A stretch of 64,000 nucleotides of DNA from Takakia lepidozioides (lineage: Eukaryota > Streptophyta > Takakiopsida > Takakiales > Takakiaceae), in contig CM060731.1 in the NCBI GenBank assembly GCA_030704615.1, positions 74,566,756-74,630,755 on the forward strand, in the 5' to 3' direction. The first letter of the stretch is position 1. The number at the start of each line of letters is the position of its first letter. The notes under the pieces are model-generated. The model ran no database searches. It saw only the letters and a list, made by a program, of their open reading frames with translations, and was not told the origin of the DNA. The position numbers were made by a program, and so were the translations under genes. Shown here one piece after another: positions 22,691 through 32,840 of the stretch.

Positions 22691-23277
22691 CTGCCATATA
22701 GACAGAAATGCATAAGACAACATGTTCCAGCAAGTTTTTTTCCATCTGCCAATATTTGAGCACAACATTAAGCACCTTACCTATCAATCCATATTGGGTG
22801 ATCACACCAACCAGACACATATTCATCAAACGCTAGCAACCATGACTACAACATGTTCACATGTACAAAAATACTGGTCCCACTTTTGTTCTAGCAAAGC
22901 AATAAATTCAGACACAGGTCCTTCTACCACACATGCAGTCCTAGGGATACAATGATCACACCCAGCAACTTCTGAAGTAAAATGTGTTAACCCTCTACTA
23001 AACCCCTTGATGGACTTAGACCTGGCCAGACAGGGCCGTCCTAGGGATACAATGTTGGCTTATAGTGAAAATCAACAAACCCAAACCCAACAGATCTCAG
23101 TCCAAAACAGGAAGGTTAGAGGTACCAAACTCAGTTTTGTCAATCAACACACTGGCACTCTTATGAGTACATTCTTTCAACACATAGATCATTCACTGAG
23201 AACTTGAACAACCAGATGTGTTATAATACACAGGGCACACATGTACTGAAAGTACATGGTTGTTGAGTCTCACTTAC

Positions 23278-23361
23278 CCACCTATCGCTCCCAGCTGACA
23301 TCCTTGAGACAAAGTATTCTTGTATGTCAACCAACGTAGGGGGGCACCCGGTTTCTCTTTC
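23278..23361 (-). CDS. H2: internal exon (28 codons), Transposase_24-like
   Basis: 84 bp in phase 0 between ATATGTAG|GAAAGA and GTGG|GTAAGT. It encodes ERETGCPPTLVDIQEYFVSR, matching the 'G-(R/C)-x-P-T-x-(V/E)-x-(I/L)-F-x-x-T/S-H/R' segment of the plant Transposase_24 family. It joins perfectly with the exons at 23604 and 22690. Confidence 0.6.
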
Positions 23362-23603
23362 CTACATATGAAGCCAATGTGCAATTTGTACTCAATGGCT
23401 CAACCATACAAAACCATAACAAAACCACTGAAGATAATGCAACGTCAAGATTGAACAATCATTCAGCACAGAAATAATTTTATACTAAAGCTCAGCTCCA
23501 AAATTGCTTGAAATACCAAACCATAAGCCAACCAGCGTTAAAGATTGGCATTCATAGAATGTATTGAGAGGAGTACAGTGAGAAAGCTCATGAGGGTTCT
23601 TAC

Positions 23604-23930
23604 TAAGCGTGCCTCCATGCTGTCCTTCCCTCCCCGGCCCGTTTTGGTGTGATTTTGAATGTAGGCATTTGTTGTCTTCAAGTGGGTCTGCACTTTGGAG
23701 TACTGTTTTGTACTCCAGTAGGAGGTGAGGCTCTTCCAATGCTCATCAGACACGTCCATGGGTTTCCCCCCACCTTTATGCCATTCCTTGTGCAAGTCAT
23801 GCCGTCGGGACTTCATAATTGTGCCTATTGTGTTTCGCAACGCAATATCATCCAAGTCACGTGGGACATATTCAAATTGTTGTGCACCTAAGCATTGTGC
23901 CACAACATACATCGCTGTCCACCACACAAT
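23604..23930 (-). CDS. H2: exon with Transposase_24-like region
   Basis: It starts at GTGCTTAG|ATTGTG and ends at CTTA|GTAAGA. It encodes IVWWTAMYVVAQCLGAQQF, then KPMDVSDEHWKSLTSYWSTK and a basic stretch NHTKTGRGGKDSMEARL. 'W-x-x-L-x-x-Y/H-W ... K-x-Q-x-x-x-x-N-x-x-x-x-x-x-x-H-x-x-G' is characteristic of plant Transposase_24 (En/Spm-type, TnpA-like) proteins. The first part of the exon is duplicated at 24387-24464. Confidence 0.6.
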
Positions 23931-24464
23931 CTAAGCACACAATCCTAGAAAGCTATACCACAATGATAAGAAATAAGAAATGAGAGAAGTAGAAGACAAT
24001 GAAAGCTCTCAAAGCATGAAGCAATCACATGAAGAACAAGCCCTAGTCCTTCCAAGTGAAATCCACTCTATCACATAAACTAAGTCAAGCCAAGGGCACC
24101 TTTGTTAAATGAATCCACCCTACAAAGCCCTCAACACACTCCCTCTCAATACCTAGAGCTATGGAGGTGAGAGAAGCTCATGGAGGCTCAACTACAAGAA
24201 GATGAGCCTCCTCAACACTCACAAGGGGAAAACATATCTCCATGTCTCAAGTGAGGCTCGACACCTCACTTGACATGTGAGACCAAATGAAGTCCCAACA
24301 CACAAAATATAAATATAAATATCTAAAATGTCCTAGTTAACTAGAAGTAGGTAATTCTAGATAACCATGACTAAAACCATGACAGCTGTCGTGCACCTAA
24401 GCATCGTGCCACAACATACATCGCTGTCCACCACACAATCTAAGCACACAATCCTAGAAAGCTA
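23879..24464. repeat. 86-bp direct repeats around an LTR-like insert
   Basis: The segment 23879-23963, covering the start of the H2 exon and its splice acceptor, recurs at 24387-24464 and continues for nine bases at 25418-25426 after the solo LTR. The copies differ at only a few positions (for example GCATTGTGCC against GCATCGTGCC). Between them lies the 421-bp sequence 23964-24384. This is far too long for a normal target-site duplication. Confidence 0.7.
23964..24384 (-). repeat. LTR-like 421-bp sequence (possible family 2 or family 3 LTR)
   Basis: On the minus strand it reads TGTCATGGTTTTAGTCATGG ... TTCTTATCA, with TG/CA ends and a TATA-rich stretch (ATTTATATTTATATTTTG). It matches 48104-48527 on the plus strand, and the similarity stops at the same TG and CA ends. 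It lies downstream of the minus-strand family-2 element and, in the other copy, upstream of the plus-strand family-2 element, which is what an LTR of family 2 would do. No polypurine tract directly adjoins it, so a separate solo LTR is possible. Confidence 0.6.
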
Positions 24465-25412
24465 TGTCGCGCGGCTTTTACTCACCCATCCCTTCGCTAT
24501 CCGAGGCGGAAACTCCAAGATAGAAGAGTTGGAAATCTCTAAGTACTCAGCCCGCTCATAACAATCAGTCATGACCTACAGCTAGTGTATCATGGGGGTG
24601 TTTCCTATTGGTTTTCCTTTCCGCATTCATGTTAGCTAACTACCTTACTATTGATAATTAAGTATCAGTTTGCTTCATTAATCTATCGGATTCCATCAAC
24701 TCATCCATTCATTCCACAACTTCACTCAGATCTCTCTACACAGTGTGAGTATGAAGTGTGTATCAGATTAATATCTATCAAGTATAAGGCTAAAGTCATG
24801 GTGTCTCTAATCTACTCTACATTACAATTCTATAGCTTGCTTCCATTAAGCATCTCAGATCATCCTCCTCCTACTCCGTGCTCTCCCTCTTTCTGCCCAG
24901 AGATACGCTCTCTGCCTCATTTCCCTTCCGTGATGTCCGAAGTCTCTCCCCAAGAAGTGCCCCCGAATGATCTCAAGAATCGATCCTCTTTCAGTCCTTG
25001 CTCCTAGTTTTATCTTCCTACCCGTTGTTCTAACCGTTTTCCTCACTAACCGTCGTCCGTGAACTAACATGTTCCATTCGCAGGTGTTGTTCCCCACAGT
25101 CGTTCCCTGTCCTGCTATCCGTTCCCTATGGTTGTGACAGTTGTGTCAAGCTGTGACTGGCTGTGTGAAACTGTGACGGGCTGTGACTGGCTGTGCGACT
25201 GTGTTTGGCTGTGTCGGGCTGTGTCGGCTGTGACGGGCTGTGTTGGCTGTGATGGGATGTGTCGGCTGTGACGACTGTGACGGGCTGTGTAACCCCCCTC
25301 TAAAGTGCTCTGCTGTCACCCCCAAGGCTCCTGTTGGTCTCAGTTTGTGCAAAAATTAAGGGTACCCCACAGATCCCGTATAAGTGTCTAAGTCCCAGAC
25401 AGTCCTCTAACA
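24465..25412 (-). mobile_element. Family 1 solo LTR
   Basis: A complete 948-bp family-1 LTR with no internal region, flanked by a perfect 5-bp duplication AGCTA (24460-24464 and 25413-25417). This is the signature of recombination between the two LTRs of an inserted element. Its minisatellite (about 25133-25291) is the shortest of the five. Confidence 0.92.
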
Positions 25413-25426
25413 AGCTATACCACAAT

Positions 25427-25681
25427 CGCCCCCCTAGCTGGTGGTTAGGTCCCTCTAACTTCAGATAGCTACAAGATGTAATAGCCACAGCCGTACTAAG
25501 TCCTCTATCACTGTCCCTATTGTACTCAAACTCTATAGACCAAGAGGCCGGGTACAAGAGCAACCCCATCGTTAGTTGCCGTCTTGCAATCTGTGAACTT
25601 GAGTCAGGATCTCGTGTGTTGGTCTCCTAGTAGCTTGGCCTTGCATTTCTTGTTAGCCTTCCATGGTTGTATCCACTCCCA
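25427..25681 (-). other. Family 2 copy A 3' untranslated region
   Basis: Non-coding sequence between the stop of the pol frame and a run CTAGGGGGGCGAT on the minus strand, which resembles a polypurine tract. Directly next to it begins sequence identical to the H2 intron (TGTGGTATAGC), not a recognisable LTR. Confidence 0.4.
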
Positions 25682-26011
25682 CTATCCAATGCAATGCGGA
25701 CATAACCAATCCCCATCAGGAACCATCTCAAGAGGTGGAGTCAAGCATCCCATATGCCAACCTCTAGAGCATTGATCACACACCAGCATGGTGGCTGCCC
25801 CTCTAGCAGACCCACCCAACATGCACCTCAAACTTGCAAGTACCACTGTCAGGTTTGGGTCAACCCTTCCATCAACATTTGGAAGGTGACATGGCGCGCA
25901 ATTACGCACATGGTCCTTCCAAATCATGCCATCCCGACCCTCCAAGAACAGGACTCCTGAGGGCAACACCTCTCGAACCCTCAAAATAGTACGTCCTGCA
26001 GTCACATCCAA
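25682..26011 (-). CDS. Family 2 copy A: C-terminal PHD finger of the polyprotein
   Basis: This part continues the integrase frame (same phase, separated by a TAG at about 26027). After TILRVREVLPSGVLFLEGRDG comes LRCMLGG, then MLVCDQCSRGWHMGCLTPPL and WLCPHC. The order C-x2-C-x4-H-x2-C-x(n)-W-x2-C-x2-C is a PHD zinc finger; the second cysteine of the first pair appears changed (CMLG). PHD fingers bind histone H3 tails, so in this place it would take the part played by the chromodomain in chromoviruses: steering integration. That role is inferred. Confidence 0.75.
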   Translation of the reverse strand: MDVTAGRTILRVREVLPSGVLFLEGRDGMIWKDHVRNCAPCHLPNVDGRVDPNLTVVLASLRCMLGGSARGAATMLVCDQCSRGWHMGCLTPPLEMVPDGDWLCPHCIG

Positions 26012-26944
26012 GGTCGTAGGAGTAGTCTGCTACAAATAAACATAGTCACCAGGGTTGAATCTCCAAACCCCAGGACGATAGCCCCCACCACGTATGGTAG
26101 CATACCTCAATGTATCACGATGTTGTGCAATGGCAAGGTTCTCGAAAGCCATGGGCATGACTTTCTTGAACAACTCTGCACGCTGCTCACATGCACGGGC
26201 CCACACGTCTGGATCGTCAAGGTAAAGAACTGTAGCAGCTTCTCTGCGAATGGATGTAGGCAAATCCGGCTCTCGGCCAAAGAGAAGAAAGTATGGTGAG
26301 AAGGAGGCAAGTGATGCTTGCTTGCTGAACCTGTAGCCCATGGCTAACCAGGGTAACTAAAGGTCCCAATCTCCTAGGTGTCCCTTCTGCAAGCCATACT
26401 TGCGCAAACCCCTCTTTACTGTCTGAACAACTCTCTCTGCCAAGCCATCGGCCTCAGGATGATCCCGAGAAGTGGTGCAGTGGTCTATCAAGGCCTTGTC
26501 ACACAAAGCCTGAAACTCCCCCAAGAACTCTCTCCCTTGGTCCGTGAGTACCTCAGCTGGAGCACCGAATTGGCTAAGCACACAATCCAAGAATGCATAC
26601 GCAGCTCCCTCACTAGCCTTATCAGGCAATGGAACCAATTCAATCCACTTGGAGAAGTGCTCTACCATCACCAACGTACTGTTGTGGCGCATGGTAAGTG
26701 GCAACGGCCCTGCGAAGTCAAGACTCCACCTGTAGCCCAATCCCATGATCGGAATAGGGTGCAATTGTGGAGTAGGGGCGTTGAATGAAGCACGCACCCT
26801 GTCACACACCATGCACCTAGCCACAAATTGTTGCACCTCTGTGTGCATACCACGCCACCAATACTGCCCCTGTAGTAGACTATGAGTGCGTTGCACCCCA
26901 AAATACCTCAACTCCTCATGGGCATGCCGCACTAACCGTGCCCG
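26012..26944 (-). pseudogene. Family 2 copy A integrase
   Basis: One frame with internal TAG stops at about 26945, 26357 and 26027. The zinc-binding HHCC part is HAHEELRYFGVQRTH ... CMVCDRV. The catalytic acids sit in LDFAGPL, VLTDQGREF and HPEADGLAERVV. The C-terminal part (26341-26030) has MGYRFSKQASLASFSPYF and FGREPDLP. Frame and spacing continue from RNase H upstream to the PHD finger downstream, so it was one polyprotein. Confidence 0.88.
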
Positions 26945-27720
26945 CTATGTTGGGTGAGGCACAATCCTCACTCGACCATCCTCCCACACTCGGAGCAGGG
27001 TGTCCCCTCCCACTTGAACCTCTTGGCTCGTTGTAGGATCCGATCCCTTCTTGGCAGTCACAGTGGCTGCAGTGTCTCCAGTGCGGAGGTAGTCCAACAC
27101 AACTGAATCCTCATGTATATCTTTGGCGCCACCTTGTTCATTGCTGGCCTCAGGGTCCTCAGACACTTGATCTACAGTCATCCCTCTTGCAGGTCCAACC
27201 TGGCCTTCCGCTGCCAAGATACACAGAAATGCAGATGCATGCCATCCGGGCATCATCTCCTCGTCCGTCTCACCATGCCACCGAGCTCCAGTGTCATCCT
27301 GTTGGCTCATGCATGGATTGCGACTCAACCCATCTGCATTGCGATTGACCAAACCCGGTCGATGCACCACCTGAAAGTCATACTCTTGAAGGATGAGTGT
27401 CCACCGTGCAAGCTTCCCTGTAAGCTTGTCTGACTCCATCAACCACTTGAGTGGTTGGTGATCCGTGACAAGGGTGAAGAGATTGCCGTATAGATAGCAC
27501 CTGAAATGTGCCACGGCCCGCACTGCAGCTAAGCATTCTCCCTCATATGAGCTATACTTAGACTCTGCAACGTTGTTCGAGCGGCTAGCATAAGCCACTA
27601 CGAACTCTCTTCCCTCATCATCCACCTGTGTGAGCACCGCTTCAAGCCCCAGCATGCTCCAATCTGTATGCAGCTGAAAAGGACGCCCCCTGATAGGTCG
27701 TCTCAAGATGGGGCCGAGGT
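26945..27720 (-). pseudogene. Family 2 copy A RNase H
   Basis: The frame 27706-26945 contains the four acidic positions: LHTDWSMLGLEAVL, YSSYEGECLAAVRAV, LVTDHQPLKWLM and RNADGLS, with LARWTLILQEYDFQVVHRPG before the last. It degrades the RNA strand during reverse transcription. A short tether (about 120 residues, acidic) follows before the integrase. The N-terminal join to RT lies in another frame near 27715. Confidence 0.88.
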
Positions 27721-28809
27721 CAACCTCGCCTTGAGCACTTGAAAAGCTTGTTCTTGCTCATCTTCCCACTGCCACTCCTGTCCACCTTGGTCAGCTTGGT
27801 TAGAGCTTTGCAATGGCACTAAATCCCTAACAAACCGTCTATAATAGTTTGCTAACCCCATGAAAGCTCAACTTGGCTCACATACGTGGGGCGTGGAACC
27901 TGTGCAATGGACTCTACCTTAGTCTGCTGTACCCCAATCCTCCAGGATATATCATGTGACCCAGATACTCAATCTGGTTGTGGAAAAACTTGCACTTTCC
28001 CGGATGTAACTTCAATCCATGCGCCCTCAAGCGCTCAAATACCCCTGAAGGTGTCTCTCATGCTCTTCCACCGTAGCACTAAAGATGATGATGTCATCTA
28101 TGTAGCACCGAGCAAACTCCACCCTGCTAGAATCCTGTCCATGACTCTCTGAAACTCTTCCGGAGTGTTCTTAAGCCCAAATGGTAAGAACCGCCACTGG
28201 TATAGGCAATCCTTCCCGTGCTCATTGATCCCCCAGAATGTCGTCTTTTGCTTATCCGCCTCCTTGATCGGCAACTGGTGATATCCGGATCGTAAATCCA
28301 CAAATTCCAAACGTGCTAAAGACCTTGGAATGCCCCAATGGCATCAAAAGCTCCTTTGGTATTGGCATGGCATACATACTATCGGACTTGGTTCTGACGA
28401 TTTACAGGCCGGTAATCACCGCACATACGTCTCTCCGTCCAATTGCCAAAGACATCTTCTTGGCTGGCATCACTGTGGCTGAAGCATACTCTCCCCCAGA
28501 TAGCTCCACCAAACCAGCCTCCCAAAGGTCATGAGTCTCATCTGAATCAAGGACCTCTCCATGTCACTGTATCTATAGGGTCTCCGAAAGATTGGCGTGT
28601 CAGTAGCCCATTCATGCGAATCTCTTGACCCTTCAATGCTCCTAAGTCCTTCAAACTGAAGGCAAAGCATTCCTGTAAGCCCTCAGAACTGCCGTATACG
28701 TCGTCTCTCTCCTCCGGTGACTATAGGTCCAACATCAGGATCCCAGTTGTCCTCCGTGACTGCAACCTTGAGTCCAGGGCTTAGAGGTAGAAGACGCGTC
28801 CCGTGGTTG
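27721..28809 (-). pseudogene. Family 2 copy A reverse transcriptase
   Basis: RT motifs are spread over shifted frames. They are DTPIFRRPYRYSDMERSLIQ-type sequence at 28560-28620, FVDLRSGYHQLPIKEADKQK at 28240-28310, FLPFGLKNTPEEFQRVMDRI near 28150, and an active site reading YIDDIIIF at about 28087-28111. At least three frame breaks lie between them. The finger and palm order is normal for Ty3/gypsy. Confidence 0.8.
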
Positions 28810-29099
28810 CTATGCTGCAACCTCTTGAGCAGTGACCACTGCCTCATCTGTCAGTGACAATGTCTCATCCTGCCCATCATCCCATCTTGAGGACCTCCTC
28901 AATCGAGAGAAAAAATCCCCAACCTGATCCATCACGCCGCCTTGGCTGCCAACTCCTTCTGAACCTCGAGCACCTCCCACGTGTGTGCCATGGATGGGCT
29001 GCACCTGTGTCCTCACTTGCTCGCCCCCACTTGCTGGCTGTACCGTCTCGGTAGGCAGGGAGACCATGAAGGGAAGGGTACTCCGTACTTTGCGCTGCT
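28810..29099 (-). pseudogene. Family 2 copy A linker between methyltransferase and RT
   Basis: A frame at 29154-28810 encodes a Gly/Ser/Gln-rich segment followed by MDQVGDFFSRLRRSSRWDDG. It has no catalytic motif. It overlaps the end of the methyltransferase in another frame and probably formed the tether to RT. Confidence 0.45.
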
Positions 29100-30129
29100 C
29101 AGCCCATAGCCAACTGATAATCCAGTCAAGCAATTGAGATCCATGCTTGCCCAAACCTGACGACGTGATGCCTCAGAAAGAGATGGCACCGCCGTGGTCC
29201 ATGTGGTAAAACCCATCGCCCGCTCGCGATCGTCAGCATTGGGCTCCACTAAATGTTGCAACTGGCTATCCCACAAGAGGCCAGGTCCACCATCCCAAAA
29301 AGCATGGGATCCTGGGAAGCTGAGCAGTGTAGGTAATGCTGCTCGTGGTTGACCCACCCTGTTGACCACTGCCAAAGACGAACGGTCATCGTGTCTCACA
29401 CGTTGAGACTGCCTCCCTGTGTCCAAAATGCTATCCACTGTGAGGTGTGCTGGCCGCTGCACCCCATCAAATGCACGCTTGAGCAGTGCGGGTGGCATCA
29501 AGTTAGTCCACCATAGCCCGTGGACGATGAGCCCATGACCCCACTTACAGCTGCATCCAGCAACACTGCTGACCCAAGCCACGACCGGACTTGATGCACA
29601 CTGGCCATCACCCTGGCCCAAGAATCACCCATCAGTGGCACATTCTCCAAGATGATGCTGGAGATACAGCTTGATGAAGCTGCAAGTGGCGCAAAATCCG
29701 CACCATCTCCCAAAATAGACCCGTCCTCGAGTCTCGCAATCCATTGTCATGCTCGGCTGATGAATGCCCTTGGCAGGGCCAACCTGCCACTACCAGATCA
29801 ATGGAGCCAACCCGCTCCAAATCCTGCGCCCCCAGCAACAAAATATCTGCTGGCAAGGCTTGTTGGTATCCACGAACTGCAGACACTGGCAACAAATCAC
29901 GGTACTGCTGTACCAACTGAGCAACATGGCGCAATGAGACGCGTCGTGCAGTCTCATCCCTCTCCACATACAGGTAACGTCGAACTCGTACACCTGCCTG
30001 CAGTACTGCAGCCAATCCAGTGCTGATCCCGCCAAACAAGTCCAGAAGGTATATGCCTTCATCCGGGCACTGCCCACACAAGATTGTGGTGTCCAATGGT
30101 GACAACTGAGGTGGTCTTGGTGCAATCAC
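29100..30129 (-). pseudogene. Family 2 copy A: C5 cytosine DNA methyltransferase domain
   Basis: About 320 codons hold the catalytic core in order. Motif I is LLDLFGGISTGLAAVLQAG (30011-30055), which binds AdoMet, followed by YLYVERDETARRV. Motif IV is VVAGWPCQGHSSA with the nucleophilic Cys (about 29768-29785), then GLRDSRTGLFWEMVRIL. Motif VI is IILENVPLMGD (about 29637). The motif VIII region is VLLDAAVSG, and then LWWTNL (about 29500). The C-terminal motif is DDRERAMGF (about 29211-29235), with a motif-X-like ASMDLNCLTGL (about 29120-29150). Two frameshifts (near 29650-29710 and 29560) break it. It lies between protease and RT. C5 methyltransferases inside retrotransposons are published from charophytes and dinoflagellates. 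Confidence 0.85.
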
Positions 30130-31034
30130 CGCACTCTCCTCTTCTCCTGACGGTACGAAGGCCTCTACCCAGGCTTGTTGTACCCGTCCATCAGCAGCCT
30201 GCTACAAATCCTTGCTCGTACCCCGTAATGGAGTGTAAGCAACCATGGCAGGCAACTCCGCCGTACCATGCATGTTATCTTGCTCTGCTAGAGGTGGCAC
30301 ATCCTCTGCATGGGCATTGCCTTCCAGCAACTCTCCAGGCCAACTAACTGCAGCTGTAAAGGCGGCTAGTGTTGGCATCTTGCCCCGCTGGGCAGCCGCA
30401 ATACCCCCAATGAATGTCACAGGGAGCTGTGCATGACGACCATCCCCTGACTGCCATCCAGGCTTGTAGGATGCTGACTCCTCCCAAAAGTCCAGGGTGA
30501 AGCCCATGGGATATAACACTGCCCACCAACAAGAACATCGTAAGAGACCGCGTCTGTCACAATGCCTTGGCTCGCATCACTGAGCCATCTACATGATGAT
30601 CTGATTGTAGTCCAATGGCCAACTCACGCCGTGTCATGCCCCGAGCCTGCTTTCATCCTCCCAGAGATGTCTGTATCTGGAAAGGACAAGGCTCCATATC
30701 CGCCTCCATGAGGCCCAAACCTGCAATAGCAACTCTGCCCAACATCAGTGGCTGAGCTCCTGAGTCCAATAAGACCCGCTATGGCCGGTACTTCTTGCCT
30801 GCCGGTCCACTCAAAGTGAAAATGCCTCTCTGGTTGTCTAACAAGACAACTCCAGGTGTCACCATGCGCTCAAAGGCTGGCCTAGCTGGCAGCTCCGTCA
30901 ACCTGGCAGCTACAGCTTGCCATGGCGCAGCCGTGGCAGTCTTGACCCTCAAATCCGAGGATCCCTCTGCCACTACACCTTCCAGTAACTCGCAAAAGAT
31001 GAAGTGACCTCTCCACTCTCGCAGAGTGTTGCTG
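30130..31034 (-). pseudogene. Family 2 copy A aspartic protease and flanks
   Basis: The active site DSGAQ lies at about 30749-30770, with LGRVAIAGLGL next, matching the better preserved copy B (DSGAQPLMLGRAAIAGLGLT). Frames change repeatedly. A segment with GWQSGDGRHAQLPVTFIGG and LAAFTAAVSWPGELLEGNAH (30519-30202) joins the protease to the methyltransferase. Confidence 0.7.
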
Positions 31035-31814
31035 CTAGTCTGAAACTGCAGCTGGTCTTACCCCCGGCGTCGCAATCATGGTTGCCGAGAACAGTGGGGC
31101 TTGACACACAGAGGTGGTTGCCCCCAATAACACACGGCTACTAGCCTTGGTAGCAGGTGTCAGTGCTGCACGTGTAGCTCTCCCCAATGGCATAGTAACC
31201 TCCACCTCGGTAACAGTCGGGTGAGAACTAGGTGCCATGGATGGCGTCGACACTGTCTCCGCCAATGTGAATGACTGAGGAAGCCTCGCTGACGGCTTGC
31301 CTCCCACGCTGTGGATCCAATTCCACCTCTGCACCTCGTGGCTCAGGAACTCGTGCTGCTCCTCGAGTCACGGCTGCAGCAGACTCCACCTGCACTAGTG
31401 GTAGTGCTGCTCCGCACATGAATCCCATGCCTCCCATATCTCCCCCTCAGGAGCAAGAGGTGGACCATCCCGCCTGGGAGCCGGTACCACTGAGCTGTAG
31501 CCATGGCAGCGAGCCTGCTCTAGCTGCTGAAGCCGGTTGGCCATGTCTTGGTCAACACCCTGACCTCCGCGTCCTTGGCCATGTTGAGCTTGCCCTTGGC
31601 CTGCACCTCGTGCCCGACCACCTCGTCCTCTCTGGGCTGGTCCACCTTGCCCCCGGCCACCATTGTTCCCTTGGAATTGGCCTGGGCGCAACTCCGGGTG
31701 CAAGTCATAACACTGGGCATCTCCATGCCCATACTTGCCACAATGCCCACACTGCAACTGTGCAGGCCTTCTGCCACTCTCTGGGCAATCTCTCTTGACA
31801 CATGGGTCCTTCAC
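31035..31814 (-). pseudogene. Family 2 copy A nucleocapsid region
   Basis: It contains one clear CCHC knuckle, CGHCGKYGHGDAQC (about 31710-31760), after a damaged one (KRDCPE). A Gly/Arg/Gln-rich basic stretch (GRGGRARGAGQGQAQHGQGR) follows, then a Pro/Ala-rich segment with GFMCGAALPL. The region binds RNA in Gag. Confidence 0.75.
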
Positions 31815-32840
31815 ATGTCCAACATATCACCCCTGGTTGTTGTTGGCCTGCAAAAGATGCCACGGGCCTCTGCACCTGAGGTCCCCTGTAAGCTCCATGG
31901 AACTTGGGTTGGGCAACCTTGCCCCCCTAACCACGCTGTTGGGCAGTCCCTTGTACCTGTTGGCTGGCAGCTGCCTTGTGCAGGCATGTCCTTGCCAAAT
32001 CCAATGGTAACAACTCGCTCCTCCACCATGTTGAGCTCAATCACTCAGCCAGTAGAAACACATCGCTAATGTGGGTTGGGGCCGCTTGTAAAGGTTGTAT
32101 CCCACACCCTTCTCTTGAGCTCCTTGTCCAAATTCCATACCAGAACTGGACTGCCTGAGCTTCAGTAACCCCTTGGGTCACACTTATCAAGCGCCTCATA
32201 CGAGTGTAGGCCTCTCGCAAGCTCTCACTGGTTTGCGCTGGAAGTCTTGCAAACTTCGCAGCTTCTCTGTCCGTACACCTTGGTAGTTTGTCCGCAACTC
32301 CTGGAAGAAACTCCACCACCGGGGTTGAATCTAGGCACATGTGTTGTAATTGTGGCAGGAGGAGTAGTAGCACCTTTTGAACTGGTACCACCCCAAGTGC
32401 CGGCACTACTTGTTCCACTACTAGTGCTTGTAGTTGGAGATGTTTGTGTAGCTGCTGGTGTCACGCTGCCTTGTGCCTCTAGTGATTGAGACATAGTTAG
32501 GTGACCAATACTCTCGCCACTCCTCAATCTCACCGCATGTCCCCGCCTAAATTCATGGTAATCATCCATGGGCGGCCCCTCAAGGTGCTAGAATAGCCCC
32601 TTCCACGCCATAAAGGGCGTAAACAGTTGTGGATTGCGCATTTGCTGCAAATCACACCAACTATCAACTCTTGTAAAGTCATCAGCTCGATGGTGCCCAC
32701 AGCCAGTACCTACTGGCCCCTTGGTAGCTCCATACATCCTCCATCATGTCCCACAACAATGGCACGGAAATGACTTGCACCCTCGGAGAAATCCTCCTAA
32801 CTCCGAGTCTGAACCTTCCTCAGAAGACACTGAGGTGAAA
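31815..32840 (-). pseudogene. Family 2 copy A Gag capsid-like region
   Basis: Frames with FRRGHAVRLR, a Thr/Ser-rich linker, and then YTRMRRLISVTQGVTEAQAV and VFLLAE match copy B (51203-51931), where the frame is cleaner. The core resembles plant-type retrotransposon Gag. Several frameshifts are present. Confidence 0.65.
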
